The translations under genes were made by a program, and so were the position numbers. Shown here piece by piece: positions 52,991 to 61,978 of a DNA stretch of 64,000 bases (position 1 is the stretch's first letter; each line of letters begins with the position of its first letter). This DNA comes from G963668655 sp963668655 (GTDB lineage Bacteria > Myxococcota_A > SURF-8): NCBI GenBank assembly GCA_963668655.2, contig CAXXPQ010000002.1, forward strand, positions 620,001-684,000, written 5' to 3'. The notes below the pieces were generated by a model that was given only the letters and a program-made list of their open reading frames with translations, was not told the origin of the DNA and did no database searches.

Positions 52991-55900
52991 CTATTCCGCC
53001 TGCGGTCCCGCGCCGGTGACCTCCGAGGTGGCGAAGCCGGAGACGTCCACCACGCCGGTATCCGAAAGCACGAACCGATCGTAGAAGCCCGCGCTGAACG
53101 GTCCCCAGAAATTGCCGGTGCAGTTCAGTACGCCGCTCTTCAAAATGGCGGACAACTCCACCACGCGCGGCGGCGAAACGGTGCTCATGCGGAAGAACGC
53201 CTTGGAAATGCTGGTGGACCCGTAATAGCTGGAGCTTGCATCGTACACCTTCGCCCGAAGCCCCGTCAGCCCGCTGCCGGTATACGGATACCACGTACCG
53301 GAAACCGACGTGGAGAATGTGCGCAGGTTGCTGCCGCTCGGCAGGCCGACCACGTAGCCCTGAATGTAATTGGAATAGCTGGAATCGCTCTCGCTGTAGC
53401 CGGACTTGTAGAACAGAATCTCCTCCCCGCCGGGAGTGGACCAGGGGGCGGAAACGTAATCGCCGCCGTGATCGGAGCTTGATGTCGTGACGCTGAGATT
53501 GATCTCCTCCACATACCCGGCTTCCACCGTGCCGTTGCCGTAAATATTGTTTCCGTTCAACGCGCAGGTGGGATCGCTTCCGTCCACCATGGCGAACACG
53601 CCGTCCGAACGGTTGTACTTGATGTTGTTGGCGCTGATCGTTCCCAGCGAGCTGTCCTGCATCTGAAGACCGATGCCGTTGTACTGGATGTTGCAGTGAG
53701 CGACGTCGATCTGCGACCGGTCCAGTTTGACGCCGCCTTCGTCATTGTACCGGATGGTGGAGTTTTCGATGACGTTGCCCGCGTCCTTGGCGTAGAGCAG
53801 GTACAAGCCCCATGCACCATTGTTTTCCAGCGTCAGATAATCGCCGGTGAAGGTGTGATTGTCGCCGTAAACGTACACGCCGTCGGTCACGCACTCATGG
53901 ACCTGAACGTGATCCATATCCAGGGCGCCGTTTTCGTGGCGCACGCCCTGCATCCCCTCTTCAATGACCGCGTGGCTGATACGGGTGCTTCCTGCGCCGC
54001 TCGCGTCGTAGATGTAGGCGTAACCGCCCCCGGCGGGCATGTCGCCGTAGGTGGTGACGATCACGGGGTTGGCCGCCGTGCCGTTGATGTTAAAAGCGCC
54101 CGAACTGCGCTTCAGCCACCAGTCGCCCCGGTCGTCCGCGTTCTGGTCCGTGGGAACGAAGTACACCGTACTGCCGGCCGTGATGTCGAGCGTTCCGCCC
54201 GAGGCCACGTCCACGTTTCCGGTGAGGTAGACGTTCCCGCTCCAGGTCTCTGCATCCTCGATCGTCTCGCCGCCTTTGTACGGCCCTTTGTCCCAGGTTT
54301 CGTCGAAGGCCTGTCCCACGAAACCCTCGATGTCCAGGTGGCTGTGGTTGTTGAATCCGATCACGGACAGTACGTCCGGGAACACGCCGAAATAGTTGTG
54401 GCGGGCATTAAAGATTCCGTTGCTGGAAACCAGGACCATTTCCCGGCCGACGCCTTCCTTCACGTACGCCACGTTCTGAATGCTGGTGGACCCGTAATAG
54501 CTGGAGCTTGCATCGTACACCTTCGCCCGAAGCCCCGTCAGCCCGCTGCCGGTATACGGATACCACGTACCGGAAACCGACGTGGAGAACGTGCGCAGGT
54601 TGCTGCCGCTCGGCAGGCCGACCACGTAGCCCTGAATGTAATTGGAATAGCTGGAATCGCTCTCGCTGTAGCTGGACTTGTAGAACAGAATCTCCTCCCC
54701 GCCGGGAGTGGACCAGGGGGCGGAAACGTAATCGCCGCCGTGATCGGAGCTCGATGTCGTGACGCTGAGATTGATGAGATCGATCACCAGGGCACGCTCC
54801 ACCGCGTTTCCGAAAATGTTGTTGTAATTAATCACCGGCGTGGGACTGGTGGAGCCCGAAGGCACGCCGCGCACGCCTTCCTCGTCGTTATATTTGATGT
54901 CGCAGTGGGTCACGTTTCCGGTGGCGTCGCCCTCCCAGAGCATGCCCGTCTCGCCGTTGTAGGTGATCTCGCACAGGTCCAGGTCCACGTTGTCGGCCGC
55001 ATAGACGTGAACGCCGTGGGAGCCGTTTCCGGTGACGGTGCAGTTTTCGTGACTCTGATTGTCGGCCCGGTCGATGTACATACCCCGGCCGCCGTTGTTC
55101 TGCAAGGTGAGGCCGTCGCTGGCGACGGTGGAGTTGTAAACCTTAAAGCCGTCGGACACCGAATCCCGGATCAGGGTGTCCGTCACCGTGACGGTGCCGG
55201 AGGATGAATAGACGTAGATTCCGTAGGCGTTCTCGCGGAACTCGCAGTCGCTCACGGTGGCCTCGGACCGGATCCGCAGGGCCTCGTGTCCGTATTCGAA
55301 GACGGCGTGTTCGATGCTATGCGCCCCGGTGCTGTCGGAATCCAGGATGATGCTGTTCCAGCCGGAGGGCTCCAGGTCGCCCAGCACGGTGAAGATGACC
55401 GGCGCTTCCTCGCTTCCGAGCACCTTCAGTTGTCCGTGAATGGTGAGATCGAAATCGCCGATGTCGTCGTTGTTGGTATCCACGCCGTAGAAAATCACGG
55501 TGGTGCCGGGAGCGATGCTGAGCACTTCGTTCTGAGGCAGCCAGGCGTCTCCGGTGATGTTGATGGTTCCCATCCACAACGTTGTGGAAATGGCGCCGGA
55601 AACATCCTGGGTCATCTGGAAATCGATGGTGCGGGTGGTGCTGTCCCGCTGGTCCACGTCGTCGCGGACTTCCATGGCGATGGTGTGCTCGCCGTCCGCC
55701 AGGTAATCATGAACCACCACCTTATCCGTGCTCCAGCCGGTGTCCCAGGTTCCGTCGTTTTCCCAGTCCCAACGCACTTCCAGGGCGTCCACGGCCGTTT
55801 CCGTGTCGCTGACGGCGGAGGCGTCCACCGTGATCTGGAGATTGTTGGTGATGACGGCGGTGAAGGCGGCCACGGGGGGATCGTTCCGCACGTCCAGGCT

Positions 55901-58708
55901 TCTTGGCGGAGAAACGCCGACGCCGCCCTGGTCGTCGGCGGCGCGCACGCGCAGTTCGATGATGCTGCCGGTGGCGGCCTGCTCGTCCACGTGATAGTCA
56001 AAGCGGTAGGGAACGTCCTCCAGCGCCTCCCCGACAGGCGATCCGTCCGCCAGAAGTTCCACCGAGGTGATGACGCGGCCGGGGGCCGGAGTGGCGTCCG
56101 CCTCCACGATGATGTCGTCTCCCTGGGTGACGATCAGATCCTCCATGGGCCGGACGATCACCACCTCGGGACTGTCCGCGTCGGCCACGACCAGGGTGCA
56201 ACTGTCCGTATCCGTGGCTCCGCGGTCGTCGGTGACGGTAAGCGTGACGGTATAGGTGTCCGGGTCGCCGTAGACATGGTAGGTGGTGTTCGCGATTCCG
56301 CTGGAGTTGGTGTCGTCGCCGAATTCGAAGCGATACTGCACGATGCTGCCGTCGGGATCGTTCGACGCAGAGGCGTCGAAGAACAGGCTTTCGCCCACGT
56401 CTCCGCCTTCCGGGCAGGACAGCGAAGCCGTGGGCGGAATGTTTTCGCCGCTGGGAACGCAATCGCCCGCGTCGCAGACATAGCCGTTCTCGCAGGTGAC
56501 GAGTTCGTCTTCCGGACAGGTTCCGGCATCGTCGCAGACTTCCTCCAGATCGCACAGATCCACGGCCGGACGGCAGACGAAACCTTCCGGCTCGTGGTTC
56601 GACAGGCAGGTTCCGGCGTCGTCGCAGCGGTCCGGATTATCGCAAAGCGTATCCGCGCCGTTTCCGCACAGCGCGCCTTCCGGCTTGAAGGCGTCTTCCG
56701 GACAGGCGCCGAAGCCGTCGCATTTTTCCAGGACGTCGCAATCCGTCGCCGCCTCCCGACAGACGGTTTCCGGCCCCATCAGGTTGCCGTCGCAGACGCC
56801 GAACCCGTCGCAGGCGTCGGCCAGATCACAGTCGGTTTCCGTGTCGGAACCGCAGGGGACGCCCTGCGGGGCGAATTCGTCCTCCGGGCAGTCTCCGGTG
56901 TAACCGGTGCAGGTTTCCGCCGCGTCGCAGATATCCACGGCCGGGCGGCAGGGATAGCCGTTGGCCCGGGGCGTCCAGCCGTCCGCGACGAATCCGGGGT
57001 TGCAGACGTAGCAGGCATGGTCCGGATTCTCCGTCCCCGAGGCGATGCAGACGCCCTCGATATCGCAATAGTCGTCGGCGCAGAGGCAGTCGCCGGTTCC
57101 GGCCTCGCACACCCGATGCTGTTCGGCCGAGCAGGGATTCGGATCGCAAGGATCGTCGGTGCAGGCGTCGCCCACCGAGTTCCAGTGATAGTTTTCCAGG
57201 CAGACGCCGCAAACGGCCACGCCGCCGCTGTTGATGCAGACCCGATTGGCCAGCGAACACACGTTCTCTTCCGCGCAGGGATCGGCCTCGTCGCCATCGG
57301 ATTCCAGATCGCCGTCGGGGGCGGTCTCGCAGATGTCGTCCAGATTGCAGACCAATCCCAGGTTGCAGGTGCCGTTGGGATAGCAAACCCCGTCCAGCGT
57401 GCCCATGGCCGGTTCCTGGTCGCCGTCGGGGGCGGTCTCGCAGATGTCGTCCAGATTGCAGACCAATCCCAGGTTGCAGGTGCCGTTGGGATAGCAGGCC
57501 CCGTCCAGCGTGCCCATGGCCGGTTCCTGGTCGCCGTCGGGGGCGGTTTCGCAGATGTTGTCGATATTGCAGACCAATCCCTGGTTGCAGGTGCCGTTGG
57601 GATAGCAGGCTCCGTCCAGCGTGCCCATGGCCGGTTCCTGGTCGCCGTCGGGGGCGGTTTCACAGATGTTGTCGATATTGCAGACCAATCCCTGGTTGCA
57701 GGTGCCGTTGGGATAGCAGGCTCCACCCAAGGTGCCCATGGTCGGAGTGTCGTCGCCGTCGGGCGTGTCGTCGCCATCGGGCGTGTCGTCGCCGTCGGGC
57801 GTGTCGTCGCCGTCGGGTGTGTCGTCGCCGTCGGGTGTGTCGTCGCCGTCGGGCGTGTCGTCGCCGTCGGGGGTATCGTCGCCATCGGGCGTGTCGTCGC
57901 CGTCGGGGGTGTCGTCGCCATCGGGCGTGTCGTCGCCATCGGGCGTGTCGTCGCCATCGGGCGTGTCGTCGCCGTCGGGCGTGTCGTCGCCATCGGGCGT
58001 GTCGTCGCCGTCGGGTTCATCCCCATCCGCGGCTTGACAATAAGCATCGCCGGAGCCGCCGTCGTCCATGCACACACCATCGCAGGCCACCGTATGACAC
58101 TGGCATTCCCCCGGGCAGCCGGCGCAATGGAGCACCTGGCCGCATTCATAGAGTTCGCCATCCACGCAGCGATATCCGCTGGTTCGTTCGTGGTCGAAGC
58201 AATACGAATAATCCGCCTCGCAGGCGCAATTTTCGGAATCCAGGTCATCGTCGCCGTCCGGGTCGTCGCCGTCGGGCGTATCGTCGCCGTCGGGCGTATC
58301 GTCGCCATCGGGCGTATCATCGCCGTCGGGCGTATCATCGCCGTCGGGCGTATCATCGCCGTCGGGCGTGTCGTCGCCGTCCGCGATGCTTACGCAGATA
58401 CGATCCGCATTGCAGGCCAGCCCCTCGTTGCATGTGCCGTTGGGATAGCAGACCCCGTCCAACGTGCCCATTTCCGGGGAGGAATCGCCGTCTTCCACGG
58501 GATCTTCGACATCCCCATCCGCTTCGTCCGGAACGCAGACATTGGATTCGTTGCACATCAGCCCCTTGTCGCAGGTGCCGTTTGCATAACACGCCTGGTT
58601 CTCGCCTCCCTGATCGGACTCGGAATCCGCAATTTCGGAAGAGTTACAGGCGGACAACATCAGAAGGGCGAGAATCACCGAAAAAACCACCACTAGCCGT
58701 TGCGTCAT
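52991..58708 (-). CDS. giant repeat-rich surface lipoprotein (PKD, beta-helix), 1905 aa
   Basis: Signal peptide with lipobox LLMLSAC (C21). Then come Cys-rich modules of the form CYPNGTCNQGLVCNIDNICE, Asp-Gly-Asp-Asp-Thr-Pro linkers (6 and 15 hexapeptide copies), EGF/'CDIEGVC'-like Cys-rich repeats, a PKD domain (RFEFGDDTNSSGIANTTYHV near 760) and a second Ig/PKD-like region. The C-terminal ~900 residues form a right-handed parallel beta-helix with NosD-type repeats (GVHVYAADNVDLDLCEITYN). A ~98-aa segment is present twice. The protein is probably displayed on the outer membrane as an adhesin or carbohydrate-active scaffold; no catalytic residues are evident. GAAGGAG precedes the ATG at 58708. 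Confidence 0.85.
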   Translation of the reverse strand: MTQRLVVVFSVILALLMLSACNSSEIADSESDQGGENQACYANGTCDKGLMCNESNVCVPDEADGDVEDPVEDGDSSPEMGTLDGVCYPNGTCNEGLACNADRICVSIADGDDTPDGDDTPDGDDTPDGDDTPDGDDTPDGDDTPDGDDPDGDDDLDSENCACEADYSYCFDHERTSGYRCVDGELYECGQVLHCAGCPGECQCHTVACDGVCMDDGGSGDAYCQAADGDEPDGDDTPDGDDTPDGDDTPDGDDTPDGDDTPDGDDTPDGDDTPDGDDTPDGDDTPDGDDTPDGDDTPDGDDTPDGDDTPDGDDTPDGDDTPTMGTLGGACYPNGTCNQGLVCNIDNICETAPDGDQEPAMGTLDGACYPNGTCNQGLVCNIDNICETAPDGDQEPAMGTLDGACYPNGTCNLGLVCNLDDICETAPDGDQEPAMGTLDGVCYPNGTCNLGLVCNLDDICETAPDGDLESDGDEADPCAEENVCSLANRVCINSGGVAVCGVCLENYHWNSVGDACTDDPCDPNPCSAEQHRVCEAGTGDCLCADDYCDIEGVCIASGTENPDHACYVCNPGFVADGWTPRANGYPCRPAVDICDAAETCTGYTGDCPEDEFAPQGVPCGSDTETDCDLADACDGFGVCDGNLMGPETVCREAATDCDVLEKCDGFGACPEDAFKPEGALCGNGADTLCDNPDRCDDAGTCLSNHEPEGFVCRPAVDLCDLEEVCDDAGTCPEDELVTCENGYVCDAGDCVPSGENIPPTASLSCPEGGDVGESLFFDASASNDPDGSIVQYRFEFGDDTNSSGIANTTYHVYGDPDTYTVTLTVTDDRGATDTDSCTLVVADADSPEVVIVRPMEDLIVTQGDDIIVEADATPAPGRVITSVELLADGSPVGEALEDVPYRFDYHVDEQAATGSIIELRVRAADDQGGVGVSPPRSLDVRNDPPVAAFTAVITNNLQITVDASAVSDTETAVDALEVRWDWENDGTWDTGWSTDKVVVHDYLADGEHTIAMEVRDDVDQRDSTTRTIDFQMTQDVSGAISTTLWMGTINITGDAWLPQNEVLSIAPGTTVIFYGVDTNNDDIGDFDLTIHGQLKVLGSEEAPVIFTVLGDLEPSGWNSIILDSDSTGAHSIEHAVFEYGHEALRIRSEATVSDCEFRENAYGIYVYSSSGTVTVTDTLIRDSVSDGFKVYNSTVASDGLTLQNNGGRGMYIDRADNQSHENCTVTGNGSHGVHVYAADNVDLDLCEITYNGETGMLWEGDATGNVTHCDIKYNDEEGVRGVPSGSTSPTPVINYNNIFGNAVERALVIDLINLSVTTSSSDHGGDYVSAPWSTPGGEEILFYKSSYSESDSSYSNYIQGYVVGLPSGSNLRTFSTSVSGTWYPYTGSGLTGLRAKVYDASSSYYGSTSIQNVAYVKEGVGREMVLVSSNGIFNARHNYFGVFPDVLSVIGFNNHSHLDIEGFVGQAFDETWDKGPYKGGETIEDAETWSGNVYLTGNVDVASGGTLDITAGSTVYFVPTDQNADDRGDWWLKRSSGAFNINGTAANPVIVTTYGDMPAGGGYAYIYDASGAGSTRISHAVIEEGMQGVRHENGALDMDHVQVHECVTDGVYVYGDNHTFTGDYLTLENNGAWGLYLLYAKDAGNVIENSTIRYNDEGGVKLDRSQIDVAHCNIQYNGIGLQMQDSSLGTISANNIKYNRSDGVFAMVDGSDPTCALNGNNIYGNGTVEAGYVEEINLSVTTSSSDHGGDYVSAPWSTPGGEEILFYKSGYSESDSSYSNYIQGYVVGLPSGSNLRTFSTSVSGTWYPYTGSGLTGLRAKVYDASSSYYGSTSISKAFFRMSTVSPPRVVELSAILKSGVLNCTGNFWGPFSAGFYDRFVLSDTGVVDVSGFATSEVTGAGPQAE
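53208..53503. repeat. 296-bp direct repeat in lipoprotein gene, copy A
   Basis: Nearly identical to 54480-54775 (three mismatches noticed). Encodes the segment from SSDHGGDYVSAPWSTPGG to YDASSSYYGSTSI. Low divergence implies recent duplication or gene conversion. Confidence 0.9.
54480..54775. repeat. 296-bp direct repeat in lipoprotein gene, copy B
   Basis: Second copy of the segment at 53208-53503, 1272 bp away, same orientation and frame. Recombination between them would delete an in-frame 424 codons. Confidence 0.9.
57302..57745. repeat. four tandem 111-bp units
   Basis: The block GTCCAGCGTGCCCATG recurs every 111 bp (57392, 57503, 57614), with a diverged last unit ending near 57745. Each unit encodes one 37-aa Cys-rich module with a DGD linker. 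Confidence 0.85.
57747..58016. repeat. 18-bp minisatellite, 15 units
   Basis: Fifteen units of GTGTCGTCGCCGTCGGGC with variation at two positions (CCG/CCA, GGC/GGG/GGT). The protein repeat is Asp-Gly-Asp-Asp-Thr-Pro. A shorter block of six units lies near 58268-58381. Confidence 0.92.
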
Positions 58709-58899
58709 GTCTTTCTCCTTCGGAAGACCGCTGGAGGCCGCCGGCCCGCGGCCTGCCATGCAAAATGCGCCTCAATGCTTGTCGCTGCTTTCGTCGCCGC
58801 TTATCGGGCGACTCGCGCATTATATCCGCTTCCGTCGGCGTTTCAACTACTTTACACATCGGGAAAGGAAAAAGTGTTCGAAAAGGCAGGGAAACTCGG

Positions 58900-60399
58900 C
58901 TACGGTTTCGGCAAGTATATGTTTTCCTTCGTAATTTCCCACCCACTAAGCGTCTGCCAGCGCAGCATGCGGATAAATCCGTCGCTGCGGGAATAGTGGG
59001 AGGAAAGATCCTGGCGGATGAATTTCGGAATGGCTTTCTCATCCACAACCACCGCCCCGTAGCGTTTCTCCCGAATCGGGTCCAGGAATTTTTTCCGGAA
59101 CGGATGGTCGTCGTTCTCCACTTTCACGATGTCCTTCACGATGGAAACATGCACGCCGCTTCCTTTACCCAGGCGGCTGGAAAGGTTGTTGTATCGCATC
59201 ACCCAGACGTTTCCCGGGATCTTGGAAAGGGTCTTCAGCGCGGCCTTGCCGTCCCGAACCGCCCGCTCGGGAGGAAGAAATCGGGCGGGATCGTACAACC
59301 CCAGCACGAACTGAAGCAGAATCAAAAACAGAAAAAAGGGACGCAGGGCGGCGGGAAAGCGGTCGTTTTCCTTGTCGTTTTCCCGCTCGCTCAAACAGCC
59401 GAACGCCAGGCCGGAAAGCAGCGCAAGCCCGAAATGCAGGGGAATCAGCACGTTGCAAGCTCCTCCCACCTTCATGCGGGACAGAAACGCCGCGCCGAAA
59501 AGCGATCCGCAGAACAGGAAGGCGAACCAGAAAACCTCGGGCAAGCGGATCCGGCGACAGGCCAGCAGATAGAAAAGCGAGGCGATCAGCATGGGCGATA
59601 TGGGATGCAGCAGATCGTTGATCCAAAACGTCCGGAACCGGCTCCAGATCACGCCGTGGTTTCCCGGAACGGTGAACGTGTAAAAGAGAAACCATCCGCC
59701 GGTGGCCGCATCCAGAATCACCAGGCCGATGCCGATGCCGCCCAGAACGGTCCCCACGAACCACCATGCGAGGGCGCGCCGGAAAAGAAAGACGTAGAGC
59801 GCCAGCGCCAGGATCGGCCCCAGGGCGGTCTGCTTGGAAAAAAAGGCCAGAACGGCCAGAATTCCCGCCGCAAACAGCGCCCGAGCGCCTTTTCCGAAAC
59901 GAACGAGGTAGGCCGAGACGGCGATGAGCGCCAGAAAAAGCATGTCCACCCGCGCCAGGTCGAACCAGTAGGCGTTCAGGCGATAGGTGGCGGCGAAGAG
60001 TCCCGCGGCCAGAAGACCGTAGCTCCGTTTTCCCGTTTCCCGGCGCACGAAAAGAAACAGAACCAGCAGGCAGCCCGCCGTGGAAAGCACGTTGATGAGC
60101 CGCAGCGGAAGATACCCGATTCCCAGGATTTTCGAAAAGAGCGCCCCGAGGTAAATGTAAAGCGGCGTGTAGGGAAACGGCACATGATCCAGCGAGGGTC
60201 CGGTATACATCGGCCGACCGGCCAGGACGCGGCGGACCTGATCGACCATGGCCCCCTCCACCCATTCCAGATCGAAGGGAAAATTCATGCGCAAAACGGC
60301 CAGGATGAAAAACGTCACGATGAAATACAGGGAGGCGGCCGCGCCTATGGTCAAAGGCGCCGAAGCGAATACGGATCGGCAAATCGCACTCCATTTCAT
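58900..60399 (-). CDS. GT-C membrane glycosyltransferase (PMT/ArnT-like)
   Basis: A 499-aa integral membrane protein with about ten hydrophobic segments. The acidic motif DLEWVEGAMVDQ in the first extracytoplasmic loop and PFPYTPLYIYLGAL are typical of GT39/GT83-type glycosyltransferases that use polyprenyl-phosphate sugars. The soluble C-terminal domain begins near residue 400. The ATG at 60399 has AGAGGG upstream; the longer open frame has no membrane-like sequence. It follows the giant lipoprotein on the same strand with 191 bp between, and may decorate surface glycans or proteins; the acceptor is unknown. Confidence 0.75.
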   Translation of the reverse strand: MKWSAICRSVFASAPLTIGAAASLYFIVTFFILAVLRMNFPFDLEWVEGAMVDQVRRVLAGRPMYTGPSLDHVPFPYTPLYIYLGALFSKILGIGYLPLRLINVLSTAGCLLVLFLFVRRETGKRSYGLLAAGLFAATYRLNAYWFDLARVDMLFLALIAVSAYLVRFGKGARALFAAGILAVLAFFSKQTALGPILALALYVFLFRRALAWWFVGTVLGGIGIGLVILDAATGGWFLFYTFTVPGNHGVIWSRFRTFWINDLLHPISPMLIASLFYLLACRRIRLPEVFWFAFLFCGSLFGAAFLSRMKVGGACNVLIPLHFGLALLSGLAFGCLSERENDKENDRFPAALRPFFLFLILLQFVLGLYDPARFLPPERAVRDGKAALKTLSKIPGNVWVMRYNNLSSRLGKGSGVHVSIVKDIVKVENDDHPFRKKFLDPIREKRYGAVVVDEKAIPKFIRQDLSSHYSRSDGFIRMLRWQTLSGWEITKENIYLPKP

Positions 60400-60830
60400 C
60401 GAATACCCTCTTAAGCGTCGTTCGTCACCCGGACGGATGCGAACGAAGCACGCACGCAATCTCCGGGATCCCCTCCAAATGTCTCTCGGGATGGACGCGA
60501 CCGCATGGTCTCGGACGCATCGAACGTGCAAAAACGAAAGCAAGGATCATGCCATATAAGATTTTCCTTTATCCTCAAGGGCTTAGGAAATTGCTCCCTT
60601 TTGAGACCATGAAATCGCCTTGTCATACACGACAAATATGTCGCGAAATGTTCCCGTAACTCTCACCATTCCATATCGGAATCGGAAATTGCGCCGATCG
60701 CGCGAGCGGGCCATTGATTTTCTCCCCATCTCATGTCATGGTATTCTTTATCGTGCGCGCGATGTGACATACCGTGCCGCCGCAGATCGTACACTCGGCT
60801 CATCCTGTTGTTGACTTCGGAGATTCGCCC
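60400..60830. other. divergent intergenic region
   Basis: 431 bp between the glycosyltransferase and the TauE/SafE gene. No gene, RNA or clear promoter is visible to me. Confidence 0.4.
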
Positions 60831-61745
60831 ATGCAACCCGATCCCGTTACCGTCGATATCGCCTGGTGGATTCCGCCCCTGGTTTCCTTCGTCGTGGCCT
60901 TTTTCTCCTCCACCGGCGGCCTGTCCGGGGCCTTCATCCTCATGCCGGTGCAGGTCAGCCTCTTCGGCTTCGTCACGCCGGGAGTGACGCCCACCAACCA
61001 CCTTTACAACCTGATCGCCATTCCAAGCGGGGTGTATCGCTACGTGCGCGAGGGCCGCATGCTCTGGCCCCTGGCCATCCTTCTGGCCCTGGGATTCATC
61101 CCCGGCATCGTGCTCGGCTCCTGGATCCGGGTGAAGTACCTGCCCGATCCCAAGGCTTTCAAGCTTTTCGTGGGCTGCGTTCTGGCGTTCATCAGCGGGC
61201 GGATGCTCTATCAGAATCTTCTCACGCCGCTTCTGGTGCGCCTGGGCGCCTGGAAGAAAAAGGAGGAGGAAAAGCTGGAAGTGACGACGCTGGAAATCCG
61301 GGAGTTCACCCTGAAGCGCCTGACCTTCCACTTCTCTGGGCGGGACTACAGCTATCCCACGCCGGGGCTTTTCTTTCCGGCAGTGCTCGTGGGCGTCATC
61401 GCGGGCATCTACGGCGTGGGCGGCGGGGCCATCTACATCGCGCTTCTGGTGACCCTCTTTCCCATGCCGGTCTACGCGTTTTCCGGCGCGCTCCTGTTCG
61501 GCACCTTTCTTTCCTCCATCATCGGCGTGCTGTCCTTCACCGTGCTTGCGCCATTATACGGCGACGCGGGCATGGCGATAAACCCGGATTGGCGGCTGGG
61601 CGGTCTTTTGGGTCTGGGCGGCGTCTTCGGGATGTACCTGGGCGCGCGCTTTCAGAAGAAAGTCCCCCAGGCCACGATCAAATCCATCATCGGTTCCGCC
61701 ATGATGGTCGTGGCCGTCCGCTACATCATCGGGTATTTTCTGTAG
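60831..61745 (+). CDS. TauE/SafE family permease
   Basis: A 304-aa inner-membrane protein of the sulfite exporter TauE/SafE family (DUF81). Two homologous halves: GGLSGAFILMPVQVSLFGFV with TPTNHLYNLIAIPSGVYRY in the first, and GVIAGIYGVGGGAIYIALLV in the second. A charged cytoplasmic linker (KKKEEEKLEV) lies between. The ATG at 60831 follows CGGAG. Family members move sulfite, sulfoacetate or related anions; the substrate here is unknown. Confidence 0.85.
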   Translation: MQPDPVTVDIAWWIPPLVSFVVAFFSSTGGLSGAFILMPVQVSLFGFVTPGVTPTNHLYNLIAIPSGVYRYVREGRMLWPLAILLALGFIPGIVLGSWIRVKYLPDPKAFKLFVGCVLAFISGRMLYQNLLTPLLVRLGAWKKKEEEKLEVTTLEIREFTLKRLTFHFSGRDYSYPTPGLFFPAVLVGVIAGIYGVGGGAIYIALLVTLFPMPVYAFSGALLFGTFLSSIIGVLSFTVLAPLYGDAGMAINPDWRLGGLLGLGGVFGMYLGARFQKKVPQATIKSIIGSAMMVVAVRYIIGYFL

Positions 61746-61778
61746 ACGGGCTGCTATCTGCTTTTCACGATGCTTCAT

Positions 61779-61882
61779 CCGCTCATGGCGGGTGATTTGC
61801 GGAGCAAATCGTATCGAGCCACGACAAGCCACAAGCGGCGGATCTCTCGATAAACCGCCCTCCGGGCGGCACTCGGGATGAG
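61779..61882. repeat. dispersed intergenic repeat, copy 2
   Basis: Matches 32976-33070 in several blocks and also begins 34 bp after a stop codon. Contains GATTTGC-GGA-GCAAATC and CCGCCC-TCC-GGGCGG hairpins. Confidence 0.8.
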
Positions 61883-61929
61883 CGCCCTTTGATTGCTAAA
61901 AACAAACAAGAAAAACTTGTAAACGAAAG

Positions 61930-61954
61930 AAAGCCGGGCGCACGGCCCGGCTTT
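61930..61954 (-). terminator. terminator after ahcY
   Basis: AAAGCCGGGC and GGCCCGGCTTT form a strong stem with a four-base loop; the minus strand continues with CTTTCGTTTAC. Confidence 0.6.
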
Positions 61955-61978
61955 CGGATGCGAATGCGCCGCCCGAAC

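Noticed and set aside
57747..58016. Regular 18-bp repeats resembling a CRISPR array
   Set aside because: The repeats are contiguous with no spacers, are in frame and encode Asp-Gly-Asp-Asp-Thr-Pro.
55286..58696. Long open frame (1136 codons) on the plus strand opposite the giant lipoprotein
   Set aside because: It arises from the repeat periodicity and codon bias of the minus-strand gene; it has no signal peptide or domain, and the minus-strand protein has a lipobox, ribosome site and known domains.
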